Positions 9,201-16,796 are shown, numbered from the stretch's first letter. The stretch: 17,109 nucleotides of DNA from Desulfuromusa sp. (GCA_021647765.1 JAKIUD010000069.1:1-17109); one strand, 5' to 3'. Notes: generated from the letters alone by a model not told the origin. Program-made: numbers and translations.

Positions 9201-9359
9201 TTGAGCCACATAATAGGTGCGCATGGTTTCGACACGTTGATCAAACTCTTTAGAGCGGGTTGAAATTTGCACGAGCATGATTATCACCGCCAAAGACACT
9301 AGCGCAGTGATGGTAATCAGTTGAAACATTCTGATCAGTTTGATTCGTTTTTGCCGCAT
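6213..9359 (-). CDS. Orphan hybrid sensor histidine kinase (two Cache, two PAS, HisKA, HATPase, receiver)
   Basis: A 1048-residue membrane-bound signalling kinase. An N-terminal membrane helix (about 10-32) and a second (about 357-378) enclose a periplasmic part with two Cache-type repeats. The first ends at FDWFIGTGLYVEDIE (207-221) and the second at FQWLVGAGVYLDNVE (322-336). In the cytoplasm there are PAS domains at about 434-548 and 555-672, then HisKA with phospho-acceptor His697 in GGIAHDFNN. The ATPase domain has Asn807, Asp839 in DQGAGIA and GSGLGL at 863-868. A receiver domain at about 926-1048 has Asp931/Asp932, phospho-acceptor Asp980 and Lys1031. All key residues for phosphotransfer are present. 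No separate response regulator is nearby, so the output partner is unknown. Cache domains of this kind usually bind small molecules such as organic acids; the ligand is not predictable. AGGA lies about nine bases before the start. Confidence 0.93.
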   Translation of the reverse strand: MRQKRIKLIRMFQLITITALVSLAVIIMLVQISTRSKEFDQRVETMRTYYVAQQKALIKREVKRVIELISEQRSRSEQIIKTRVRQRVYEASTIANNIYQQNKTTRSKSEIQQLILDALRAIRFAQGTGYYFIVGLDGVSYLEADHPDFEGTSVLDIQDTQRQFIFRDMIDIATQSGEGFYKYCWTEPEVSGKNHKKVSYIKRIEPFDWFIGTGLYVEDIEAQIKADLLVTISKIRFGTDGYIFVNRLNGDALVANGSLISGSQKLWDIFAKNPDKTKALFSQEYAAALKAEGDYIYYSSSKLTDPDKESPKISFIYGIPDFQWLVGAGVYLDNVENDIALLRTESEQQQSSEIQRTVLATGIVIAFIILLFYLVSTRLKKDLALFVIFFDQAAHEDKEIDSDQIYFEDLSRIADSANTMLHDKKKAQEEIRRSEEKYQNFFDSSMVGFFRSRLSDGLFLDVNAKVAEQLGYKIEEIVGKMKATDLFQDISQRQKLLAELGQEGEVNDFEVYFMLPEGREAAYSLSVRAYPDRDYMEGIAIDITARKQAQALLEESEERFRNMAELLPEPIFESDTEMVVTYANLQASELFGFAVEDFGKGLSATDMFAPEELQKVAENTAAQFRGEKITHTEYRCLRKDGSYFQALFHVSPIVKNGKPCGLRGVVVDLTEQKRAEEEILKLRKLESVGILAGGIAHDFNNLLAGLFGNIEMAKRFLPDDHKSYKYLNSAGLSMGRATSLTQQLLTFAKGGDPIKETLSLKGVISETAKFSLRGSNVKLQLDIDPKLWLVDADKGQLSQVISNLVINAKQAMPEGGHIMVSAGNIKTAAGQQVQITVQDQGAGIAPQHLDKIFDPYFSTKQQGSGLGLASCYSIIKKHNGTIVAESKLNRGAIFTIILPAVEEQKEQSVVAAEVLSTTDGVMVPARILVLDDEELVQQMIGSMLEEMGHQVDYTAHGEETVEKYRVAHEKHQRYGMVICDLTIPGGMGGQEAAQKILEIDPQAKLIVSSGYATDSVMANYGEYGFQGRVAKPYRFIELQTVVRQVLEG

Positions 9360-9580
9360 GGTTTACAATCCTGTCGCACTGCCGATGAAAACAATCCAAA
9401 CATCTTAATAAATAACACAAAAACAACGATCTTACAAATTTCTAATTCTTAGGGGCGTCTTCTGTTGAATATTAATTTTCTCTTGACAACAACGCTCAAC
9501 CACTTATTGAATAGATTTTAAGTTTATACATTCTGAACAGCACCAGAGTTTGAACACTGTATTCTTATTTTGAGGACATT

Positions 9581-10639
9581 ATGCCAGGAAAACCACTTCT
9601 TAAAGATGAACAAATCATTCATGACAGCATCAAAACAATACGGACTATTCCCCAAGCAAAAATTGAATTTATGCTGCAAAAAATTGGTGGTCCCTTTGCT
9701 GGAACTTTTCGCCTTTCCGGATTCTGGGGGGACTGTCACTATTATATCAAGCTTGTGCCAAAGTTGACTCCACAACTTGCAGATCTGGTTGTTCACCAGA
9801 TAAAAACCTCTCCGGCACCACAAAACTCCAGTCCATTGTTGATCAGCCATTACATATCTCCACAGATGGCGGCATTATTGAAACAGAAAGAGATTGAATA
9901 TGCCGATTGCGCCGGCAATCTTTACCTGAACCAGATGCCCCTTTACATTGAGATTGGTGGGCAGAAACATCCTCCCAAGTCGCCAGGAGCTGATCGTTTG
10001 TTTCGCCCTGCCGGGTTGAAGCTTATTTATCTGTTGTTACGCAATCACCAGGCGATCAATGCCACCTATCGAGCTCTTGCTGACGACTCAGGCATCGCCC
10101 TGGGAGCTATTGGCGATCTTTTTTCAGAACTGGAAAAACGTGGCAACTTGACGATAAACAAAGGGACAGTTCGACAGCTCAAAGCAGTTGAAGAACTTCT
10201 TCAGCGGTGGCAAATGGGCTATCTGGAAACATTACGACCAAAGTTGTTTTTACAACGCTGTCAACTTACCCCCGGTTACAGCCTCATGCAGATTCCAGAA
10301 TTGTTACGGCAAGCACCCGAAGGGAAACAGATTCTCCTCGGTGGTGAGTTGGGTGCCGCCCTGTTGACTACTGGGTTTCACCCTCAAAGTGCGGTTCTCT
10401 ACCTGGAACCAGATCTGCAACTGAAAACTATGTTGAAATTACACCTGGTTCCAGACCCGGATGGGGAGATCACTTTATTACAGCCTTTTGGTCAGCAGTG
10501 CGGATGGAGCGGCTGGCAACCGGACGGCCTCACCCTGGCAGATCCGCTGTTAACCTTTGCTGAACTCTATGGCAGTGCAACCGATCAGGTCGCTGCTAAA
10601 CTCTACCACCAGTTTCTGTCACCACGGTTGGGAAGCTGA
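9581..10639 (+). CDS. AbiEi-type antitoxin-like winged-helix protein
   Basis: A 352-residue protein that I recognise as resembling the AbiEi_2 group (transcriptional regulator/antitoxin of type IV toxin-antitoxin systems, PF09952-like). The features that match my memory of this family are LLISHYISPQMA at about 86-97, the DCAGNLYLNQMPLYI stretch at about 109-123, FRPAGLKLIYLLL at 141-153 leading into a winged helix (about 146-195), and the KAVEELLQRW/LRPKLFL region at 201-224. No transmembrane segment or signal peptide is seen. The start ATG follows TGAGGA (9571-9576) at short spacing. True AbiE systems have an AbiEii nucleotidyltransferase toxin downstream. Here the next gene, one base later, is an ABC-class ATPase instead. 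The role is therefore open: regulator of the ATPase gene or part of a two-protein unit. The family assignment is from pattern memory and was not searched. Confidence 0.7.
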   Translation: MPGKPLLKDEQIIHDSIKTIRTIPQAKIEFMLQKIGGPFAGTFRLSGFWGDCHYYIKLVPKLTPQLADLVVHQIKTSPAPQNSSPLLISHYISPQMAALLKQKEIEYADCAGNLYLNQMPLYIEIGGQKHPPKSPGADRLFRPAGLKLIYLLLRNHQAINATYRALADDSGIALGAIGDLFSELEKRGNLTINKGTVRQLKAVEELLQRWQMGYLETLRPKLFLQRCQLTPGYSLMQIPELLRQAPEGKQILLGGELGAALLTTGFHPQSAVLYLEPDLQLKTMLKLHLVPDPDGEITLLQPFGQQCGWSGWQPDGLTLADPLLTFAELYGSATDQVAAKLYHQFLSPRLGS

Positions 10640-10640
10640 T

Positions 10641-12305
10641 ATGGAGACACTCCGCACGCTGTTGCAGCAAATTGATGGTCGGGGCTACAAAGCTTACAAG
10701 CAGCTGCGCGGTATTTATAATTTTAAGAAATTTCAGCTGACCATCGATCATGTTCAGGGTGATCCTTTTGCCCAGCCATCACGAATTAGCATCCAGTTGT
10801 CACCAGATCAGCATGGCATCCCTCCTGAATTGTGGGATAATCGGGTTCGTCAGACGGCTCTGGAAGATTTTCTTGGACGAGCGGTTCATGTCGCCAGCAG
10901 AAGAATTATTAAAGGTGGTCGAGGTACCGGACACAGTGGTGACATAGAGATTGCTGTCAATGGCCAACAAGTTCTGCGTCGCAACGCAGTACTGATTGAC
11001 ACTCAGCAACTTGAGGCGCGACTGCTATTTGCTCTCCCCGGTTCGGGGCGTTCTATCCTGGCAGAGGAAGCGGCAGTGATGTTTTTCGATGAACTGCCAC
11101 AGCTTGTTGAGGCAGGTCTGATCTGGACACAGCGTTCTCTTAATACGATGCAGCGACACATTGAACAGGTAGAAGATCAGGAAACCTTACGTGATCAGCT
11201 CGAACAACTTAATGCTATTGCTTTTGTTGCCGATGGCTCACTGCTTCCCCGTCACAGTGGCACTGATGATTATCCTTTGATCGATGGTGTTCCGTTCAAA
11301 TCACCCCCGGAGCTGAAACGTGAAGTTATCTTGCCCCATCAGGGGGTAATTTCAGGAATGGCAATACCGAAAGGGGTCAGTCTGATTGTCGGGGGTGGGT
11401 TTCACGGCAAATCCACCTTGCTTCAAGCCCTGGAACGAGGCATTTATAACCACATTCCCGGGGATGGCAGAGAGCGGGTTGCTACCACTGCATCAGCGGT
11501 TAAAATCAGGGCGGAAGATCATCGTGTTATCAATCAGGTTGATATCAGTCCCTTCATTTCCACTCTGCCGGGTAACCGGACAACCAACTGTTTTTCAACC
11601 GACAATGCCAGCGGTAGCACTTCTCAGGCAGCTAATATTATTGAAGCGCTGGAATGTCATTGCAAATGTCTGCTGATTGATGAAGATACCTCGGCAACCA
11701 ATTTTATGATCCGCGATCAACGGATGCAGCAACTGGTACAACAGGAACCCATCACTCCGCTGTTGTATCGGATTCGTGAGCTCTATGAAACGGAAGGGGT
11801 ATCCAGCATCATTGTGACGGGAGGCTCGGGAGATTTTCTTGCGGTTGCCGATCGAATCATCATGATGGACAATTATCAAACTTTTGATGTCACAGAAACA
11901 GCCCACAATCTCGCTGGGGACAAACCTCCCGCTAGAACAAACAGAGTCCCTTTTCCCAAAAACCAACAGCGACAAATTAATCTGACGATAAAACCTTTGC
12001 CACGGCAGCGGGAAGCAAAAATTCAAGCGAGAGAACAACGACTGTTGGAATATGGGCGGAAGAGGATCGATCTCTCATCGGTTGAGCAACTGCTTGATCG
12101 TGGTCAAACCGAAGCAATCGGTCGTCTAATGGCATGGTGTCATGAACATAACCAAGAACAGAAGCCTGGATTGATAGCCACACTGCAACAAGCGCTGCTG
12201 CAAGTTGAAAAACAGGGACTTGATATCCTCCTCCCCTGGAAAGCTGGTCATCTGGCCATGCCAAGACTCTATGAACTGGTGGCTGCGGTAAATCGACTCC
12301 GGTGA
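10641..12305 (+). CDS. ABC-class ATPase of the PF09818 (MRB1590-like) family
   Basis: A 554-residue predicted ATPase. It is not a transporter subunit, having no membrane partner and a full-length single-domain layout of its own. An N-terminal region (about 1-235) holds a glycine-rich patch KGGRGTGHSGD at about 91-101. The ATPase core has Walker A GGGFHGKST at 251-259, an ABC-signature-like NASGSTSQAA at 323-332, Walker B CLLIDEDTSATNF at 343-355 and GGSGDF at 394-399. The C-terminal region (about 440-554) is basic and helical. From memory, the one well-studied relative is the trypanosome mitochondrial RNA-binding protein MRB1590, so nucleic-acid binding is plausible but inferred. The start at 10641 is preferred. 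An upstream in-frame ATG at 10557 lies deep inside the AbiEi-like gene, while 10641 follows that gene's stop by one base with GGGA seven bases upstream. The pair is surely one transcript. Confidence 0.82.
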   Translation: METLRTLLQQIDGRGYKAYKQLRGIYNFKKFQLTIDHVQGDPFAQPSRISIQLSPDQHGIPPELWDNRVRQTALEDFLGRAVHVASRRIIKGGRGTGHSGDIEIAVNGQQVLRRNAVLIDTQQLEARLLFALPGSGRSILAEEAAVMFFDELPQLVEAGLIWTQRSLNTMQRHIEQVEDQETLRDQLEQLNAIAFVADGSLLPRHSGTDDYPLIDGVPFKSPPELKREVILPHQGVISGMAIPKGVSLIVGGGFHGKSTLLQALERGIYNHIPGDGRERVATTASAVKIRAEDHRVINQVDISPFISTLPGNRTTNCFSTDNASGSTSQAANIIEALECHCKCLLIDEDTSATNFMIRDQRMQQLVQQEPITPLLYRIRELYETEGVSSIIVTGGSGDFLAVADRIIMMDNYQTFDVTETAHNLAGDKPPARTNRVPFPKNQQRQINLTIKPLPRQREAKIQAREQRLLEYGRKRIDLSSVEQLLDRGQTEAIGRLMAWCHEHNQEQKPGLIATLQQALLQVEKQGLDILLPWKAGHLAMPRLYELVAAVNRLR

Positions 12306-12398
12306 TTGAACCATAGCCAGCAAACGCACTTTACCACGGCTTTGCTGTACTGCTGCTATTAACTATGATATTCTAACTTTAAGCTGTTCTGGATTTAC

Positions 12399-12426
12399 CG
12401 TGTGTATTATTTTTTTAAAACACACG
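12399..12426. promoter_or_regulatory. Inverted repeat upstream of glgC (possible operator or weak terminator)
   Basis: CGTGTGT at 12399-12405 and ACACACG at 12420-12426 are exact reverse complements around a 14-base A/T-rich centre. It lies 76 bases before the glgC start, in the 197-base gap after the ABC-ATPase gene. It has no following T run, so it is a poor terminator. A regulator-binding site or part of the glgC leader is possible. Nothing else convincing is visible in that gap. Confidence 0.3.
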
Positions 12427-12502
12427 CAAATAATATCCAATGGTTTTCTATAAGACTCAAAATTTGTGTGCTTTTTAATTTTTAATAGATAAGGGGGAAG
12501 TC

Positions 12503-13786
12503 ATGCCCAACAATCCTGGCCGTCATATTGTATATCGCTATGTAAGCCACCTGGTTAAAGACACTTTTGCCCTGGTTTTAGCTGGAGGTCGGGGAAGCAG
12601 GCTGCACGAATTAACCACATGGCGAGCCAAGCCGGCAGTTTATTTCGGCGGCAAATATCGTATTATCGATTTCCCCCTCTCCAACTGTGTGAATTCCGGG
12701 ATCCGCCGCATTGGAGTTCTGACCCAGTATAAATCACATTCCTTGATTCGCCACCTGGTTCGAGGATGGACCCATTTTAAAAAAGAATTAGGTGAATTTG
12801 TCGAAATTTTACCAGCCTCGCAACGCTTCTCCGAAGAGTGGTATCAGGGAACTGCAGATGCCATATATCAGAACCTTGATATCATCAGAGCGGAAAAGCC
12901 CAAGTATGTCTTGATTCTTTCTGGCGATCATATTTATAAGATGGATTACCGCCCGATGTTGCTGGAACACGTTGAAAGTGGCGCAGAGATGACAGTTTCT
13001 TGTCTGGAAGTTCCTGTTGAGGAAGCTGCCGGTACATTCGGGGTCATGACTGTTGATGAAGATAGCCGGGTTTTGCGTTTTGATGAAAAACCGGAACACC
13101 CATCTGAAATTCCCGATCAACCCGATGTCACTCTCGCTTCAATGGGGAATTATATTTTCAATACCGATTTTCTGTTTGAACTGTTACAAAAAGATGGAAA
13201 AAACCCCGATTCTGACCATGACTTTGGTAAGGACATCATCCCTTCAATTGTCGCAGATCACAATGTTCATGCTTACCCATTTCGGGATCCGGAAACAAAT
13301 GAGCTGGCTTACTGGCGTGATGTCGGTTCTCTGGATGCTTTTTGGGAAGCCAATATGGAATTGATCTCCCCGAAACCAGAACTGAATTTGTATGATTCCC
13401 AGTGGCCGATGTGGACCTATCAGGAGCATCTACCTCCAGCAAAATTTGTCTTTAATGATGATGATCGGCGCGGTATGGCTGTAGACTCCACAGTGTCTGG
13501 TGGCTGTATCATCTCTGGATCTCATCTGAACAAAACCTTACTATTCTCAAATGTCCGGGTTCATTCCTATTCAACGATTGAAGAGACCGTGATCTTGCCA
13601 GAAGTCACTATCTGTCGGCACTGTAAAATCAGACGAGCCATTATAGACCGGGGCTGTGAAATACCAGAAGGAACCGTCATCGGCTACGACAGCGAACAGG
13701 ACAAGGCCAACGGCTTCCGTATCACCGATAAAGGGGTGGTTCTGGTAACACGAGAGATGTTAGGACAGCCGGGAGGGTATGCTTGA
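12503..13786 (+). CDS. glgC: Glucose-1-phosphate adenylyltransferase (ADP-glucose pyrophosphorylase)
   Basis: Makes ADP-glucose from ATP and glucose-1-phosphate, the committed step of bacterial glycogen synthesis. The 427-residue length matches bacterial GlgC. The nucleotidyltransferase core shows LVLAGGRGSRLHELT at 24-38, KPAVYFGGKYRIIDFPLSN at 43-61, GTADAIYQN at 116-124, the metal-site SGDHIYKMDY at 140-149, FDEKP at 193-197 and YWRDVG at 270-275. The last 110 residues form the expected left-handed beta-helix. The enzyme is normally an allosteric tetramer controlled by central-metabolism effectors. The ATG follows a very strong site, AAGGGGGAAG at 12491-12500. The gene heads the sugar block, 40 bases before glk. 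GlgA (glycogen synthase) is not in the window. Confidence 0.96.
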   Translation: MPNNPGRHIVYRYVSHLVKDTFALVLAGGRGSRLHELTTWRAKPAVYFGGKYRIIDFPLSNCVNSGIRRIGVLTQYKSHSLIRHLVRGWTHFKKELGEFVEILPASQRFSEEWYQGTADAIYQNLDIIRAEKPKYVLILSGDHIYKMDYRPMLLEHVESGAEMTVSCLEVPVEEAAGTFGVMTVDEDSRVLRFDEKPEHPSEIPDQPDVTLASMGNYIFNTDFLFELLQKDGKNPDSDHDFGKDIIPSIVADHNVHAYPFRDPETNELAYWRDVGSLDAFWEANMELISPKPELNLYDSQWPMWTYQEHLPPAKFVFNDDDRRGMAVDSTVSGGCIISGSHLNKTLLFSNVRVHSYSTIEETVILPEVTICRHCKIRRAIIDRGCEIPEGTVIGYDSEQDKANGFRITDKGVVLVTREMLGQPGGYA

Positions 13787-13826
13787 GTTACCACGTATCA
13801 GCTCAAAATTGGAATAAATCTCTGTC

Positions 13827-14798
13827 ATGATGTTATTAGCGGGAGATGTGGGAGGAACAACGTCACGGTTTCTATGGCTGGACACTGACAATCCTGATCA
13901 CAGCACAACACCCAGTTATTATTCCAGCGCACAATTTACCTCGTTTCCGGCGCTGCTGGAAACATTTCTTCGTGACCAGAATATTACCCACGTCGATTAC
14001 GCTTGTTTTGGTTTGCCCGGACCGGTCGCGGATGAGGAAGTCTCTCTGACCAACCTTCCCTGGATTATCTCTCGTTACGAGTTGCAGAATTTACTACCGA
14101 TTAAACAGGTGAAGCTGATCAATGATTTTCATGCGATCGCCTTGGGGATAAACCTTTTACAATCGCAGGATCTGGTCTGTCTGTATCAAGGGGCTTTTGA
14201 TAGAAAAGGTAACCGATTAGTTATCGGCGCTGGAACCGGTCTGGGGGTGGTTCCAGTATGTCAGCATTTGGGTCACTTTTATCCGCAACCCTCTGAAGGC
14301 GGCCATTTGAATTTTGCCCCACTGGATACCAGGCAGGAGGAGCTACTCCGTTGGTTTCGGCGCTGTCAAAGCCGAGTCGTCTATGAAAATCTCCTCTCCG
14401 GAAGTGGCTTGGAAAATTTGTATCAGTTCTGTTTTGAACAACAGGATAGCGAGAAAACAGCTCCACGCCTGTCAGCTGCCGAAATCCATATTCTAGCAGA
14501 AAAGCACGATGTAGTAGCCTCCGCTGCGATTCATATGTTTGTTAATATTTACGGTCATTTTGTTGGCAATCTCGCGCTGTTATGGCCTGCATATGGAGGA
14601 ATCTATATTGCCGGAGGTATCGGTGCCAAGATCGCCCGCTGGATGACAACGACTGCGTTCACCACCCCCTTTCTGGATCAGGGGAAGATGCGTGCTATGG
14701 TAGAAAAAATGCCGATTTATCTCGTCATGGATGATCTGGTGGGTCTTAAAGGGGCACTGCTGGTCTCCAAACAACTGGCCGGGCAGAGCAAACTCTGA
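13827..14798 (+). CDS. glk: Glucokinase (Glk, PF02685 type)
   Basis: Phosphorylates free glucose with ATP to glucose-6-phosphate in the cytoplasm. The 323-residue length is typical. Motifs: phosphate-binding GDVGGTTSR at 6-14, FGLPGPV at 61-67, catalytic Asp100 in LINDFHA, GAGTGLG at 134-140, EGGH at 157-160 and the adenosine-site GGIGAK at 263-268. It lacks the CXCGXXGCXE zinc motif of ROK-family kinases, so it belongs to the Glk family. Two adjacent ATG codons (13827 and 13830) could start it, and the upstream binding site is weak, so translation may depend on glgC. In this block it probably recycles glucose released from glycogen or maltodextrins by the GH57 and MalQ-like enzymes. Confidence 0.93.
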   Translation: MMLLAGDVGGTTSRFLWLDTDNPDHSTTPSYYSSAQFTSFPALLETFLRDQNITHVDYACFGLPGPVADEEVSLTNLPWIISRYELQNLLPIKQVKLINDFHAIALGINLLQSQDLVCLYQGAFDRKGNRLVIGAGTGLGVVPVCQHLGHFYPQPSEGGHLNFAPLDTRQEELLRWFRRCQSRVVYENLLSGSGLENLYQFCFEQQDSEKTAPRLSAAEIHILAEKHDVVASAAIHMFVNIYGHFVGNLALLWPAYGGIYIAGGIGAKIARWMTTTAFTTPFLDQGKMRAMVEKMPIYLVMDDLVGLKGALLVSKQLAGQSKL

Positions 14799-14892
14799 GC
14801 TGTCCCGATTTACGGAATAGTCGCTATTATTTTTTTCTGGTTATGCATTATGTTCCAGTTAATTCCTCAGCGAGAAAAAAGTTCATAATTAA

Positions 14893-14983
14893 CCTCCCTC
14901 TCCCTTGATGGGAGAGGACTGGGGTGAGGGTGGGTCACCATGAATGCCCCTCCCCTTAATCCCTTCTCACAAGGGGAGGGGGG
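14893..14983. repeat. Pair of GC-rich hairpins in the glk-GH57 spacer
   Basis: The 273-base gap between glk and the GH57 gene contains two strong stems. CCTCTCCC (14897-14904) pairs with GGGAGAGG (14910-14917) around a five-base loop. CCCCTCCCCTT (14947-14957) pairs perfectly with AAGGGGAGGGG (14971-14981) around 13 bases. The intervening ACTGGGGTGAGGGTGGGT is purine-rich and could compete for pairing. The block resembles the CCCTCTCCC...GGGAGAGG-TGGGGTGAGGG repeats scattered through many proteobacterial genomes (from memory). It may lower or separate expression of the two halves of the sugar cluster. There is no T tract after either stem. Confidence 0.75.
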
Positions 14984-15071
14984 AAACCTCAATCAGCTTG
15001 AGTGTTGGACATAACCAGATATTTTTATCAACCCTGTTCTCGTTATTGGTTACGAGGAGTGAACAGTTATC

Positions 15072-16796
15072 ATGACTAATAAAATTAAAGTTGTACTTTG
15101 CTGGCATATGCACCAACCATATTATCGCGACGGCTTGGATGGAACCTATCGTTTACCTTGGGTTTATCTCCACGCCATCAAGGATTACGCTGACATGGCT
15201 GCCCATCTGGAATCTTTTCCTGCAGCTCGGGCAGTAGTCAATTTTGCTCCGGTTCTGCTGGAACAGTTGGATGATTACGCCCATCAGATGCGCAACTGGT
15301 TGCAAGAAGGGGAACCTATGCATGATCCCCTGCTTAATCTCGTTTCAGGTCAGTTATCGATTCCAGATGAGTCCGAAGCACGAGCCGAAATTATCCTCGC
15401 TTGCCAACGGATTAATGCAGCGACGACAATTGATCGGCATGCCCCATTTCGGGTATTGGTAGACATCGCTCTGGAACAGTATTCCAATGGTGAACTGGAT
15501 GCGATCCGGGTTAATTATCTCAGTCCACAGTTTTTTACCGACCTGCTCATGTGGTATCATCTCGCTTGGCTGGGAGCCAGTATTGTCCAAAATGATCCTC
15601 GAGCGACCCAGTTAATGTCGCGCAAAAATAACTTCACCAAAGACGATCAGATTCTGCTGGTGGAGCTGATGGCCGACATCATCGAAGGGATCATTCCCCG
15701 TTATCGCACCCTGATGGAAGCTGGTCGTATCGAACTGTCCATGTCACCCTATGGTCATCCCATCGTGCCATTGCTACTCGATTTTTCCGCTATGCATGAT
15801 GCCCAACCTGAAGCACCTCTGCCTAAACATTCCAATTATCCCGGTGGGTTAGAGAGGGCTAAATGGCATCTACGCCGAGGGATTGATGTTTTTGAAGAGT
15901 ACTTTGGAGCCCCTCCACGTGGGGTATGGTTATCTGAAGGTGGGATCAGCAGTGGTGCCCTGGAGCTGCTTGATGAGCTTAATTTTGCCTGGAGCGCTTC
16001 CGGGGAAGGGGTATGGCGGGGTTCCTGCGAAGCCTCCAAAGTGGGGGCAGAAAAAATGGAGCATAAAAAGATGCTTTATCAGCCGCTGGTCAATCCGCCC
16101 CAGAAGTGTGCGGTGTTTTTTCGCGATGACGGGCTGTCCGATCTGATTGGCTTTCAATACAAAAACTGGAACGCCAAAGATGCTGCCAGTGATTTTTGTC
16201 AGCATCTCAAAAATATCGCTGGTTTTCTGAAACAGGAATCGGGATCTCAAGTTGTGACTATCATTCTCGACGGGGAAAATGCCTGGGAATATTATCCAGA
16301 TAATGGATTCTATTTCCTTCAGGCGCTCTATCAGAATTTGACCGATCATCCCCATCTGGAGATGACCACATTCAACGATGTTGTTGAAATGCCAGATAGC
16401 GTACCCGTTGGGAAACTCCCTGTCCTTAAAGCTGGAAGCTGGGTTTACGGATCATTTTCTACCTGGATTGGTGATAAGGATAAAAATGCGGCTTGGGATC
16501 TCCTGGTTGAAGCTAAGAATTGTTATGACCGAGTCATAAAATCGGAGGCGTTACCGATGGATAAAAGGGTCGAATTGGCGCGACAACTGGCAGTATGTGA
16601 AGGTTCCGACTGGTTCTGGTGGTTTGGTGATTACAATCCCGCTACCAGCGTCCGGGATTTTGACCAGCTATTTCGTCGTCATTTGATCCGACTCTATCAA
16701 CTTATGGAAAAAATCCCGCCGCAGAAGTTGAAAAATCCGATCTCCCATGGTGGTGGCGACACAGATGAGAATGCGGGAACCATGCGGAGAAACTGA
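15072..16796 (+). CDS. Glycoside hydrolase family 57 (alpha-amylase/alpha-glucan-active enzyme)
   Basis: A 574-residue cytoplasmic enzyme (no signal peptide) of family GH57, retaining enzymes acting on alpha-1,4-glucans. The conserved regions are visible: HMHQP at 12-16, SPYGHPIVP at 225-233, GVWLSEGG at 284-291 with probable nucleophile Glu289, LDGENAWE at 399-406 with probable acid/base Asp400, and an aromatic C-terminal region with SWVYGSFSTWIGD at 456-468 and SDWFWWFGDYN at 512-522. GH57 includes amylases, amylopullulanases, glucanotransferases and branching enzymes; the motifs alone do not separate these here. Residue 288 is Ser where Pro or Ala is common before the nucleophile. GAGGAG at 15054-15059 is about 12 bases before the ATG, which is a little far. 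It lies 27 bases before the malQ-like gene, so the two form an operon for glycogen or maltodextrin use. Confidence 0.9.
   Translation: MTNKIKVVLCWHMHQPYYRDGLDGTYRLPWVYLHAIKDYADMAAHLESFPAARAVVNFAPVLLEQLDDYAHQMRNWLQEGEPMHDPLLNLVSGQLSIPDESEARAEIILACQRINAATTIDRHAPFRVLVDIALEQYSNGELDAIRVNYLSPQFFTDLLMWYHLAWLGASIVQNDPRATQLMSRKNNFTKDDQILLVELMADIIEGIIPRYRTLMEAGRIELSMSPYGHPIVPLLLDFSAMHDAQPEAPLPKHSNYPGGLERAKWHLRRGIDVFEEYFGAPPRGVWLSEGGISSGALELLDELNFAWSASGEGVWRGSCEASKVGAEKMEHKKMLYQPLVNPPQKCAVFFRDDGLSDLIGFQYKNWNAKDAASDFCQHLKNIAGFLKQESGSQVVTIILDGENAWEYYPDNGFYFLQALYQNLTDHPHLEMTTFNDVVEMPDSVPVGKLPVLKAGSWVYGSFSTWIGDKDKNAAWDLLVEAKNCYDRVIKSEALPMDKRVELARQLAVCEGSDWFWWFGDYNPATSVRDFDQLFRRHLIRLYQLMEKIPPQKLKNPISHGGGDTDENAGTMRRN

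Noticed and set aside
9483..9512. TTGACA at 9483-9488 as the -35 box of the AbiEi-like gene
   Set aside because: The -35 hexamer is perfect, but at 16-18 bases spacing only poor -10 candidates are found (such as ATTGAA or TATTGA), so it is not listed as a promoter.
10557..10640. Upstream ATG extension of the ABC-ATPase gene
   Set aside because: It would overlap the AbiEi-like gene by more than 80 bases and has no binding site; ATG 10641 is well placed one base after the previous stop.
14935..14946. TCACCATGAATG matches the reverse complement of 3641-3652
   Set aside because: A 12-base match between two sites in 17 kb is expected several times by chance and the flanks do not align.
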